NCBI GenBank assembly: GCA_029378245.1
Contig: JARKIF010000246.1
Span: 1-44,466, forward strand
Direction: 5' to 3'
DNA: 44,466 nucleotides
DNA from: Roridomyces roridus
Taxonomy: Eukaryota > Basidiomycota > Agaricomycetes > Agaricales > Mycenaceae
The notes under the pieces were generated by a model. It was not told where the DNA came from, ran no database searches, and was given only the letters and a program-made list of their open reading frames with translations. Positions within the stretch are counted from its first letter, which is position 1, and every line of letters starts with the position of its first letter. The position numbers and the translations under genes were made by a program. Below, piece by piece: positions 10,620 through 20,739 of this stretch.

Positions 10620-11368
10620 TCCTCTAGATCTCCTTGACTGTCCATTCCAGCGCCTTCCAATAATGCTCAAGCTGCGCTGAAGGCTGTCTCCGCCACGTAT
10701 CTCCGCCGCCCAAAGCTTTCGTGAGTCGACACCTCCATCCTTGAACCTCGGAGTCTCCTGTCTGCCAGCCAACGCTGAACAGCCCCTGACAGTGCCCTCG
10801 GACAGGAAGTACAAGCCATCCTCGACTCCGCCGATCCAGAACTCCAGTGTCTCGCGCCAGCTGCACTGGCCCAATTCGCGTCCTTTGGCATGAAGAATGC
10901 CACGAGCCCGCCGGCCGTCGGCGCTCTCAATGGATGGCTCAATCAGTTTTGCGCCGTTGGGACCTGTAACTCTGAGACTCTCGAAAGTCTACAAGAGAGA
11001 GTGGGCGATCATGGTGGATTCACGCCTGGTGGCGATTTAAAGTCGAAATTCTCTGCCATACGTGAGCATCTGTGTCTAAAAAGTGCGTGTTATTATGATC
11101 CCCCATATGAATCTTCTGCTCATCATCTCCGGGATGCAGCACTGTGACAAAGCAGTACTGCCTCGCGGAACTCATCCCGCCGGTCGCTGCTCCACAAATG
11201 CCGATGCTAAATCAACCCATGGATGAGCCGCAAACCGTCCTGTTCACAATTCTCGTCCTGCTCCCGCATCTTTACGGCCACACATGCGATGACTGCGGCC
11301 GGGCGCGGTATCAGGTTTCGCAGGAAGGCAAGGGGTTCCTGCGCATGTCCTCGAATATTTTGATTTGA
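10620..11368 (+). CDS. cysteine-containing secreted-type protein, partial or decayed
   Basis: The best part is the exon from about 10789/10806, with QEVQAILDSADPELQCLAPA, ALAQFASFGMKN, GALNGWLNQFCAVGTCNSET and LESLQERV. This resembles a fungal secreted family with the pattern ...SCL-(x)n-WL..CA..PC.N.TL. A second exon from about 11147 has YCLAELIPP and LPHLYGHTCDDCGRARYQV, similar to that family's later CTDC motif. A splice donor at 10721 and acceptor at about 10788 or 10805 would join an upstream exon (NNAQAALKAVSA), but I find no convincing start or signal peptide. The first exon may be outside my reading or lost. Function unknown. Confidence 0.4.
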
Positions 11369-12035
11369 ATTGTGGGTCACACTTTGCTTGTACGTCCCTC
11401 CCCGGCTCGAATGCTCTGGCTGACCGCGCGCGCAGCGACTCTGCGAGGGCGAGTAACAAGTGTTGCGCATACGGCGGTGCGTACTGAGTTTCGCTCACTG
11501 TATGACCTCGGGCCTGGGTCGCAGACTTCGTTCACCGTACGGCGGAGTGTGGAGTTTGTCTATTAAGTAGCTATCTGGGTTTCAGGTTAGTCCACGTATG
11601 TCGTCAGATAACGGCTCACAGTGTAATGCCGATGATTCTCGAATCTCTTCGGTCGGCACACTATGAACAAATGGGTCTCATGTAGAATGGAACCAGGTCT
11701 AGCGCCAAAGGACGCTGACAAGACGGTGGCGGCGGCGACGATAGGTACACTGTTTGCGTTGGCTGGGTCGTCTCTCTAAAATGATGGCTGTAAGTTTGCT
11801 GAATGATTCCGGACTCATAGATGGTGCGCCTTAATTACTGTCAGACTCTCGGCGCTGATCCAAACCGCGGGCCCGGGAAATTCATCAATGAAGGTCAAGT
11901 GTCGTGTGTGCTGCGCGTATATTTTGAGTTGGCCGCCCTGACTCATACACCTATATGTTCATACTGTACACATGACGGGCATTCCTGATGCACGACATTA
12001 TCTAGCTAAGTATTCTATCCACTGAGATTCCTCGT
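11369..12035. other. intergenic stretch
   Basis: Only short shadow ORFs; no motif, repeat or promoter I can support. Confidence 0.4.
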
Positions 12036-12704
12036 TCAAGAAACGTGCCGATACTCCCAAGCACAGGTACAGTAGCCCGCAGGGCATCCGCGAAAACACC
12101 TGACCGGAGAATCAACGACTGTTTTGAACACAGTTACAGCCGAGTCAACTTACCTCTGGTCTGGATACGCGGCAAACCTCGTCAACGGGGGAAGAGAGCC
12201 AACGCCGGACGTGCCACGTATGTAGATTTGGGACAGATCGGGCGTCGGATAGATGGTCGACTCGGTCAGTTGGGAGTGATGAGCGTTGTATTCCCTCGGG
12301 ACCTCGGGGCTGCCGGCGCCCTGGAACTTTGGCTCGTAGAGATGAGGCGCTGGTGGGTGAGGTAGGCGTATATCACGAGGACGTCGTTCGGGTTGTCTGG
12401 GTGCAGCAGCGGCGGCGGCGGCGAGCTTTTCCAGCCGAGGCTTGTTCAACTGTGTGTCCGCCGGAGACTCCTCATGCCGTTGTCCCGCCACGGTGATAAA
12501 CTCGCATTTCAGTCCTCGTTTTGTGCACCGTTCGCAGGGGCCTTCTGCACTCGACCCGACTGTTAAGCACTGTGGATGATCGTTTGAGAGGTTATGAGGA
12601 AGTTTTGGCAAACGTACCTTGATTTTGCGTTTTCGACAATGCGTACACGCCATGACGATCCGCGTGCGCACCGGGCTCAGAGGTAAAGTGGAGAATGCGT
12701 CCAT
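12036..12704 (-). CDS. small Zn2Cys6 transcription regulator 1
   Basis: A protein of 188 aa from three exons (12704-12618, 12569-12154, 12099-12036); the exon sum is an exact multiple of three. The binuclear zinc cluster sits at about residues 20-47: ACTHCRKRKIK, intron, CLTVGSSAEGPCERCTKRGL, then KCEF. Its spacing is C-x2-C-x6-C-x10-C-x2-C-x6-C. An alanine run, basic residues and a proline/tyrosine-rich segment follow, and the last exon ends in a Cys-rich tail (CFRGCPAGYCTC). No fungal-specific TF middle domain is present, so it is far shorter than classical Gal4-type factors. The cluster binds DNA in the nucleus; targets are unknown. Its paralog is at 27532-28332, with introns at the same places. 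Confidence 0.8.
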
Positions 12705-13285
12705 CTCCAGGCCGCCAAGGAAAGTAAAGGGAAGGGACTGCGGGTGTCTTGAATCTGGTCATATTATATGTACACTGACGTTGATATCCATCGGGGCGAC
12801 AAACGGCGCGCGGCACTCCGGCCATGGCCGCATTTTTAGCATCAGGATACAAATCATAGCAGCCATGAATTCAGACTGGAGGGTCCTTAGCTTAGCTTGG
12901 GAAACGGGTGTGATTGATCATGAATGCCCGGAGTAACCACGTCAAGTCCGCCAGACGATGGCAACACGCCCTGACTCCTGAGACGCATCAGGTGGTCTGC
13001 GCATCAGCACATGGTTCTGGTTGAATTTTCATGCTATTTCGAGGGAGCCTGGGAAGCCCTGGGAGGTCTTCAAATCCAACAGCCTCGGTGCTTTCATTCC
13101 GAGTGTCTGTCTTTTTTTGGGGTATCATTCAGATTCCTGGTTTATTTCAAGGTCGACGGACGTGCATTGCATGACGCGGGCGGGCACCTCGGTCGCTGTC
13201 AGCATGTCACGTACTCATTTCTCATCATCGACCCCCAATGGTATCAGCGGATCACATCAATATCATCTGAAGTCGTGGTTGCAGG
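12705..13285. other. intergenic stretch
   Basis: Promoter side of regulator 1. I see no gene; ORFs of about 100 codons here lack any motif. Confidence 0.4.
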
Positions 13286-13287
13286 TA

Positions 13288-13841
13288 GGGCTGTGTTAGA
13301 AATGTTTTGGGGTCTGCTATATAACATACTGGTCTCGGGGACCCTCAGATAGTTTTCAACAGGCTGTTGAGAATGATAAATAACAGCCATTTCTAGCATG
13401 CCGTAACCGCGCGGAGCGCGGAATTTTTTTGTTATTTAACATGTTAAATAACTGTTAAATAACACTGGGAGGGCTATATAAGTGTTATAAACTACTTGAG
13501 GAAGTCCTCAATCGTATATTCATCCGGCTTGCCCCCAGGTTCAGTCGGCTTGATGGAAGTGGCATATGGAAGTGGCCGCGTCAGCGCTGAAAAAGGAAGT
13601 CACACATCAGTCACACATCAGACAGACCAAAGGGAGACGACGAACTCTGATGATAGGTGCACCAGCGAGACTCATTTTTTTGTCTCAGTACAGATCAGTG
13701 GAGACCTCCGCTGCATAATTGAATTTGTAACATATTTATGACAACCTTCTGAAGGGGTCCCCATGTTAAATATCCAATCACGTGTTAAATAACATGTTGA
13801 GATCAATCCGGTTATTTAACATTTCATTCTTAACACAGCCC
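13288..13841. mobile_element. MITE E (554 bp, TA target duplication)
   Basis: Begins GGGCTGTGTTAGAAATG and ends CATTCTTAACACAGCCC (inverted), flanked by TA at 13286-13287 and 13842-13843. Subterminal palindromes of GTTATTTAAC/GTTAAATAAC type recur at 13428-13465 and 13763-13820. No coding capacity. Confidence 0.8.
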
Positions 13842-13843
13842 TA

Positions 13844-14993
13844 GTTACAGGACCGCGGCTGGGAATCATACATGTTGAACCTTGCCGTTGCCCCGCTGAC
13901 GATACTTTCATCAGCATCAAACAGTATTTTGTTTGGAAATACTGGCGATTGGTGTGAATAGCAGCAAAGATGCCTCTTCGGAGTGTCCCCGTGTCGCCTC
14001 CGACGAAGGGCGTCCAGAGCCATGGCCAATTTAGGCTGAGGGCTTATCATAGACTCATAATCATTGTGCTGAAACTTGATGGTTCCGAAAATTGCGGCGG
14101 CGGCAAATCGGCCTGAATGAATTTGAACCACCGGTTACCTACCGTACGTCAGGACCTGGACCAAGGCTCAATTCCAACAGCAGACATCCACGATCTATGC
14201 AAGACGAACCGTAGAAAATCGCCGCCGTCGGAGTGCCCACGGAAAGCCCAAAGACCGTACTCACATGATCGCAGGTTGGAGTTCAAGGTTTCAAGTCCGG
14301 GGCGGCTTGTGACCATCGGGTCTAGCCAACGTCTGAACTTCGCTGTTCTTAGTATTACGGCGTGAAACATGAGCCGACCATCGGATATCACGGATGTTCC
14401 GTGATGTGATCGGCGAACTGTCTCGGCGACTTACGCCGGAGCCGGAATGGGGTCGGCCGGGAGATATCGGCACGGATAAGGTCGTGATGGGATGTGGCAG
14501 CCCAAGATTCAACTAACGCGTCCAGAAACGTCGGCTGTGTACCGCCTGGGATGCCAGCCGCCAGCCGCACGCGCGCCAGTGGGTCAAAATGGTGGCATGG
14601 CCCCGAGACGGTGGCGCGACTGCATACTTACTCTCGATCTGAAATTTTGTTTCCCTCCATGCACAAGTTCGATTTCGAATGAAATATTTCCTGCTGGCAA
14701 AGTTTGGAAGGGGGCAGCTGCTGCACCTTGTTCGGTGTGTTGATCTGATTGCCAAATGTTATGTTCAGTCCAGAATATCAGAGCAAGACCGCACAGTTCA
14801 TATGTAGATCTGCGCAGCAAATGGTCCGATCGAGGGGAAACACTAATAAGGGAGAATTTGTGTTCTCCGTCCGCGTGGTCAAGCTTCGCCAACTTCGAAG
14901 AAAGCACCCCAGAAAACCAAACGCTAAAATAGAGTCGAAATGATGAATCCATTCTACATAATGCAGGCAAGTGAGTACATGAATCCGATCCCC
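13844..14993. other. no firm gene
   Basis: A minus-strand frame of 96 codons (13841-14131) is open but carries no recognisable domain. The remainder looks non-coding. Confidence 0.3.
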
Positions 14994-16119
14994 TCACACA
15001 CTGAAAAATACCTCATCCACAATGCGTGCCGCACGCGCCGCATCAAGGTCCATGGCCGGTGACGCCGCTCGGCTCTGCATCATCGACATGGACATCGCTG
15101 GCGCCTTCATGTTCCAATACAGACCGGGGCTCATCATGGGCGGACTCATCGCTCGTGGCGGCGACATCCCCGAGCCCCTGACGCCATCCCGAAATGCCTC
15201 TCTCGCACGGGCAATCTGCACCGTTCTCTTCAACCCAATCTTCTCCGCCTCCCACTCCTCCAAACAATTGGGGCGCTGGCAGAGCGCTGTATAGGCTGGG
15301 GCGAGCCATCCGGGAATGTTGTATTTGATTGCGAGGACTAATTTATCGATGGCGTCGAGCGACGTGGGGCTCTCCTCGATGGATTTGATTGAGAGTGCGC
15401 GGAGGAGGGCGAATTGGAAGCGGGTGGCAACGGAGAGAAGGATTATCCACTGGCTGAGGGTGGTGCCGAGATGGCCGTACATCCTGGAACGAGCCAGTCT
15501 GAATAACATCGAGGTAGAGTGAAAGACGACTTACCCATTGTAAAAGAAATCAAGGAGACACTCGAACTCATCGCTCCCGATACCCTCCAAAGGGATGGCC
15601 TCGCTTTCCTCCACACCGAAATTCCCGAGCGGACCCGCGAACAGCTCTTGAAAATAGACAGAGTCTCGGACGAGAAAGTGCCTATGGACTTTGAACTTTT
15701 GATTCTCGACCTGCAACCAAGTCAACGAGAAGAACACAAAGAAGCAACACACTCACCTTGAAGTACGACATCTCATCGTCGAAGTAATACCTCGGATTGA
15801 CCGTGCAAGTAGCCACGAGTTTGGAATAATTTTCCATCTCCTCGTCGAGGAAGTCTCCCTCGTCTTCCAAGCGGGGCGATTCAGGTGGCGTCTCCCCAAG
15901 CAAAAGACTCCCCGGAGCTGGAGACCAAGATGGGCTGACTCCAGTCGAAGCCGGGAGACTACTCCTCCCAGGTGGCAGGACGACTGTCATTCCAGTGCGG
16001 GGAGACCAGTCCTTGCCAGGCGTTGCGGCTACGCTGCGTGGATGGCTGGCGGCCGAGAGCGGTGACGACGACCCGGAGCGCCCTGACGAATATTCACCGG
16101 ATGAGAGGGGTGAGCTCAT
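14994..16119 (-). CDS. BTB/POZ domain protein
   Basis: A protein of 342 aa from three exons (16119-15757, 15710-15535, 15483-14994) whose total length is a multiple of three. The N-terminus is Ser/Pro-rich and disordered. The BTB fold starts near VNPRYYFDDEMSYFKVENQ and continues with FKVHRHFLVRDSVYFQELF, EAIPLEGIGSDEFECLLDFF and the C-terminal helices LLSVATRFQFALLRALSIKS. Agaricomycete genomes have large families of such proteins, presumed protein-interaction adaptors, some linking substrates to Cul3 ligases. The C-terminal tail is methionine/proline-rich. Introns of 46 and 51 bp are canonical. Partners cannot be told from sequence. Confidence 0.85.
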
Positions 16120-16862
16120 TTTGCGTGGTGGTAGGTAGGAAGGACGTGTTGGAGCGTGTAACGGGTGCGTTATAAGAGGCTAAGAACCTTCCATGCGCGG
16201 GCCTCATGGCGTACCGAGTTTAGGCAATCAAAAGGCTACATAGAGGGGAGAATGCTGCCAGGGTGGTTGGCTGTTCCCAGAGAGTGTGCGTTGCTGCGCT
16301 GCATACACGACATGAGTGATCGCACTCCACGGTGGCGAGACTGGGAAAATTTGACGCTTCCGGAGCGGGCCACACGCACGGCGTGCGTATGCCTCGAATC
16401 TAGCTCAACATTAACTCGGAAGAGATAAGAAGAGTCTTGCCTGCCACGGGGAGCATCTCGAAGACGATTCTCGATCGCAGCCTCTTCTGTGAGGTGCGCA
16501 CTGCGAAGAACCCTGTCCGCTCCGTCATCACTCACGGAGAGGTTTAGCAGACGAGAAATTGACACCAGAGCTTACGCCAGTTACTGCGGCGAATCGAATA
16601 TGGTAGGAGAAGAGTCTTCTGCTCAGAAGACGAGTGACACCGATTTGTTCGAATAGGATCACTGATCACATGGTAGACAGCCACGTGCGCCGGCCTGGTC
16701 GGCACAAGTCGGATCATGATGCGCACCTGGCGGCTGAGCGCGGATCTCGGATCACGGAACTGAGCAACGTTAACAGCATACCAACCAGCCAACCGTATCA
16801 TCAATTGTGGAGGCTCCACTACACTATCAATTCTCGTACTGTACTTGAATAAATACTCCTTC
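16120..16862. other. intergenic stretch
   Basis: Contains a possible TTATA element near 16170 on the BTB strand; otherwise nothing I can support. Confidence 0.35.
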
Positions 16863-17174
16863 TCAAGTCAACTTGACGCTCTCCAAGTTGAATCTGCATC
16901 GCCGGCGTCAGAACTCGGATCAATCAACTATCAACGCAACTCACCCAGCAGGCGCGGTGGCGCAGCCCGAACCAGCTCCGCGGGTAATCACAGCGTCCCC
17001 CTTGCACTTGTCGTTCGGGCCTCCAGACTTGAAGAACTTGACTTGGTGGCCCTGGCCGACGTTGGCATAGTGGATCGACTTGGCGGAACCGCCGTGTTTG
17101 AAGAAGACACAGTCGCCGGCCGGGGAGACGGCTGCAAGGACAGCGGTCGCGATGAGGATGAGGTTGAATTGCAT
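16863..17174 (-). CDS. small secreted protein, 86 aa
   Basis: Two exons (17174-16945, 16893-16863) give 86 codons. A hydrophobic signal peptide (MQFNLILIATAVLAAVSPAG) is followed by a compact mature domain with DCVFFKHGGSAKSIHYANVG, QVKFFKSGG, CKGDAVITRGAGSGC and an ending FNLESVKLT. Three mature-part cysteines are visible. A 47 bp intron in the 5' UTR (17181-17227) and a TATAAAT at 17281-17287 suggest a normal, possibly well-expressed promoter. I recognise no named family. Its size and features fit effector-like or cell-wall-associated small secreted proteins, which is inference only. Confidence 0.75.
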
Positions 17175-17180
17175 GTTACT

Positions 17181-17227
17181 CTGGGGACAGTGTGAGGTTG
17201 TGAATGAGTAGTTGGATCGAGGCTCAC
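17181..17227 (-). other. 5' UTR intron of the small secreted protein gene
   Basis: GTGAGC at 17227 to CCCCAG at 17181, ending 6 nt before the ATG. Confidence 0.5.
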
Positions 17228-17280
17228 CTGTTTGAAAGCGAAAAAAAGTTGAGTGAGGAAGGACGTCGAGCAGGGAGCGT

Positions 17281-17287
17281 ATTTATA
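17281..17287 (-). promoter_or_regulatory. TATA box of the small secreted protein gene
   Basis: TATAAAT on the minus strand, about 54 nt upstream of the 5' UTR intron donor. Confidence 0.6.
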
Positions 17288-17289
17288 CC

Positions 17290-18488
17290 CTTGCTTGGAT
17301 TGCCTTTATTCGGCAACTCCGCTGCCCGAGCTGTAACCGCCGTCGCCGACACATGAACTCCAATGTGTTGGCTCCTGCATTAAATTTGAATCTACCTAGG
17401 GAAGGGTTCACGAGAGGAGATCGCCGCAGTGCCCGAGTGCGCCGAGGCTTGTCATTAACAAGGAGGCTCAAGCAATTGGAGTGTGAAAGAGGGTTGGAGA
17501 AGGTCGGAGACAAAGAGTCGGCCACGTGGGCCTGGCCTCCTATCACAGTGCTGACGTCATCCCTCTCCTCCTATGACAAGGCCATGATGCCTCTATGCAG
17601 GACCTTGTAGTAGGTGCCTACCTCATGCTCGTCCGACCTCTCTCCTTTCGCACTCGTACACCCCCCGTCATACGCCACTCCTCCTCTGCCATGAAGGGGC
17701 TCAAAAACCCGGAGAATCCTACTCAGCGCTACTTAAAACTTTCGCGATCTCGAGATCCCTCTTTGTTCCACGAGTCTGCCCCAGCTCGGTTGGATCTCTA
17801 ATATGTCCACCGACCCCATCCCCCAGCGGTTCTGATCGATGACCTTCCAATTCTACAACCCCTTCCTCGGCGTCTACCTTTCTGCTTTCGACCTCTCTGG
17901 CCAACTCCACCGTGTCTTAATTACGAGCAGCCTCGAGCAACAGCCGCAACTCGGAAACGCCTATCGACGACGATCCTGAATAGACTACATGCACTGGTCC
18001 GAGAGGACTGAATTGCCGACGGAGTCAATTTGGGATTCGCCATCAGGATCTTCCTTTGGCTTGACGACGACGACGTGTAGAGATAGCTGAGCATATGGAC
18101 AATGCTGATGCCCGAATGTAATCCTCTCCATCTTTTCTCGGTCATCGCTGTGGGGCTGGATTTATTTATGCCCTTGCGCGCGGATTGGCTTTGAGCCCCC
18201 ATTTTTGCAGTACTGCACCGGGACCATTGTATCTTCAGCCAAATCCTGCGTGCGTGCGTCTCCAGGCTCATATTTATCACGCATTCTATTTCTCACAGGA
18301 AGCACTGCGAATATTTTTGACCTTTGGGCACTGGCAGATGATCAAACATACCTTGTGGCTGCATCAACGCTTCTCGCTACCCGAGCATATAGGAGGCAGC
18401 GTCACTCGCTACACGTCGAAGATCCCCCTTGTCTTTCTTCTTCCACGCTCCTTCCACCTCTTTCGTTCTTTACTCTCCAATTTCCGAT
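17290..18488. other. intergenic stretch between divergent genes
   Basis: Separates the divergently transcribed secreted-protein and DUF6534 genes. There is a possible CATATA near 18384 upstream of the latter. No supported gene. Confidence 0.4.
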
Positions 18489-20604
18489 ATGGCTGGTTCC
18501 GGAGTCGAGCTCCTGTGAGTTATCTTTGCTGCTCACTCGAGGTCGGCTGACCCCATCTTTTCCCCTCTAGTTTCGGCACTATGCTCATTGGTGAGTCCCT
18601 CACATTGTACAATGAACTCCTCTGATCATTCTACAGGCGTGCTTTTAAGCACGGCCCTCTTTGGGGCGAGTAAACTTGGTTGTTTGAGAGGAGTGCAGTC
18701 CTAACGACGCGGAATCAGGTCTTTGCCGTCCAGGTGCGTTGGCCATCCCATTCTATTCAACAATCAACCAATTCGTTTCAGATGCTTGCTTATTTCCAGG
18801 GGTTCAAAAAGTACTGTATCGGCAACTCGTAACCGCCGCGCCTTACATCTTTCCCTTCCTCCTGCAGAGATTCTCCATGGATCCGATATTTCGTGCGTCC
18901 CAACTTCTCTCCTTTGTCTGCATCCAACCCTTGTCTGTCACAGGTGCTTTATATCTTCATCGCCGAAGTCGCCAACCTCATCTTTGAAATCGGTATCATC
19001 TACGAGCCTTTGATCATTCGATACGGTGTGTTTTCGACTGTATGGAGGAGGGGCTAATCTGCAACTGTTTCTTTAGGGTCTCCAGAGGCGCTTGTAACCT
19101 CCCCTAGACGTCAGTGTACCATCTCGCTCTCGATCTGATATGTGCTCATCCCGGGGTTTTATCTAGTTCTTCCAGCTGGTGAGTTTCGACCCTGCTACTC
19201 CACGGTACTCTTCTCTCAACCTTACCGCAGATGCTGTTTCAATTGTACGGACTCCTCCAGAATTCCTCTTACTCTAATATGGAATGTCGTGGCAGGTATC
19301 GGTCTCCACGCCGATTCAATTCTTCACGGCGTGGAGAATCAGTGGTACGAAAATCCCTGGCTTCCACGCACCGTCATTGAAACCCAGAACACACAGTCAT
19401 AACAGGATCTTTCATCTTGCCCTCTCTCATATGCCTCCTCTCCGTCGTTTCCTTCGGTGAGTCCTCCCATGGTTCATGCTCCATTCGACTTGATTTTCTC
19501 CAGACGGCGCAGTTTTCGTTACGAGCTTCACGGTCATCCGCCCCGATTTCCAACAGTTTCAAAGTTTCTCGGATGTGGTCGCCGTGTGGTTGTTCTCTTC
19601 GGCCATCTGCGATATCCTCATCGCTGTGATACTCACGTACTCGCTGGTAAGTTGCCGCGCTGCCCTTTTGGTTTCTTCTCATGTGTAATTTTTCGTCTAC
19701 AGTGGACCCGAAAGACAGGGTCCAGTGCCGTCGACGGACAGATAAACCGAATCATCCGCTGTGAGTCGTTGCCTCCCTTCGAATTATACTGCATTCTGAC
19801 CAGCGGTACCCACAAATGTATAGTGAGTGTTCAAACGGGTTCTATAACAGCGGCGGCAGCGCTCCTTGATGTTATCTTGTTCCTCAGCTTCCCTGTGCGT
19901 CTATTTCTATTTCTATAAATTTTGTTTGTCCTGCCGCTGACAGTCGTCGCATAGACAACCACGGCGTGAGTATTTCCATTTTCGCGGTTGCTATCCATTC
20001 ATGCAACTGACTGATTGCATCCAACGCAGACAATTCATCCCGGACTTTACGCTATCAAAATTGTATTCAATATCCTTGCTGTCAACGTGAGTACTCCCGG
20101 GCTCGATGATCTCCGTTCAAATCCGACGGTCGTTTGCAGACTCAACGCACGTACTCGTGGAAAAGTTGGGGACGCCGAGCGCGTGCCGAATGCTCTGTTC
20201 AAAGACAGCTCTTTTGCGAATACGACGTTCCAAGTGCAGACGCAGCAAATGCCTACAGGCGCAACTAACACGATGATTCCCATGGTACGTACGCTACCAT
20301 TTGAAGTGGCGCTTGCTCTCACCTTGTATTCAACTAGACCCTGCCCACTGCGAGCAATCCCAATATTTTCGGACGTAGTCAGCCCACAGTTGATTTCGAA
20401 TTGGTATCTCCCCCGGCCAAATCCTTGAGTCACACCCGCTCGGAATCCCTGTTCTCACCCACCGGCGGAAGGACAGTCGCAATTGGGATTGAGACGCAGT
20501 CCTCGACGGAGACGTTGGTCGGGGGATCTGAGTTGAGGTTAGCCGTGGATGCAAGAAAACCGTCTCGCGATCCAAAGAGTAGAGTGCCGCCTCTCCGCTT
20601 TTGA
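18489..20604 (+). CDS. DUF6534-family integral membrane protein
   Basis: About 19 short exons give roughly 379 aa. Family landmarks in order: GVELL/FGTMLIGVLLSTALFG (TM1), MLAYFQGFKKDSPWIRY, VLYIFIAEVANLIFEIGIIY, SPRLLPADAVSIVSVSTPIQ then FFTAWRI, SFILPSLICLLSVVSF, VVAVWLFSSAICDILIAVIL, RKTGSSAVDGQINRIIR, VQTGSITAAAALLDVILFLS, PDFTLSKLYSISLLSTLNAR, and a polar C-terminal tail. This matches seven-helix Agaricomycete DUF6534 proteins of unknown function. All junctions are GT-AG and in phase except exon 3 to 4 (18669/18719), which leaves one surplus base. Either my exon 3 end is wrong or there is a 1 bp indel. The start is the ATG of MAGSGVELL. Membrane location is firm; role unknown. Confidence 0.85.
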
Positions 20605-20739
20605 TGGTCCTTGTATGAAGAAAAGAGCGCTAGGCTCGGAATTCATGTATGTAAACTAGAATGTATTTTTGCATATTGGGTTTGATACCCTCATACGATA
20701 CAAGCTGGCGACATTGATCATCTATTACGCCTCCGCACC

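Noticed and set aside
10317..10874. 185-codon minus ORF as a gene
   Set aside because: Ends in an RGRGRG run from the C-rich repeat and overlaps the better-supported plus-strand secreted-family exon.
16845..17195. 116-codon plus ORF
   Set aside because: Antisense shadow of the small secreted protein, which has signal peptide, TATA box and valid introns.
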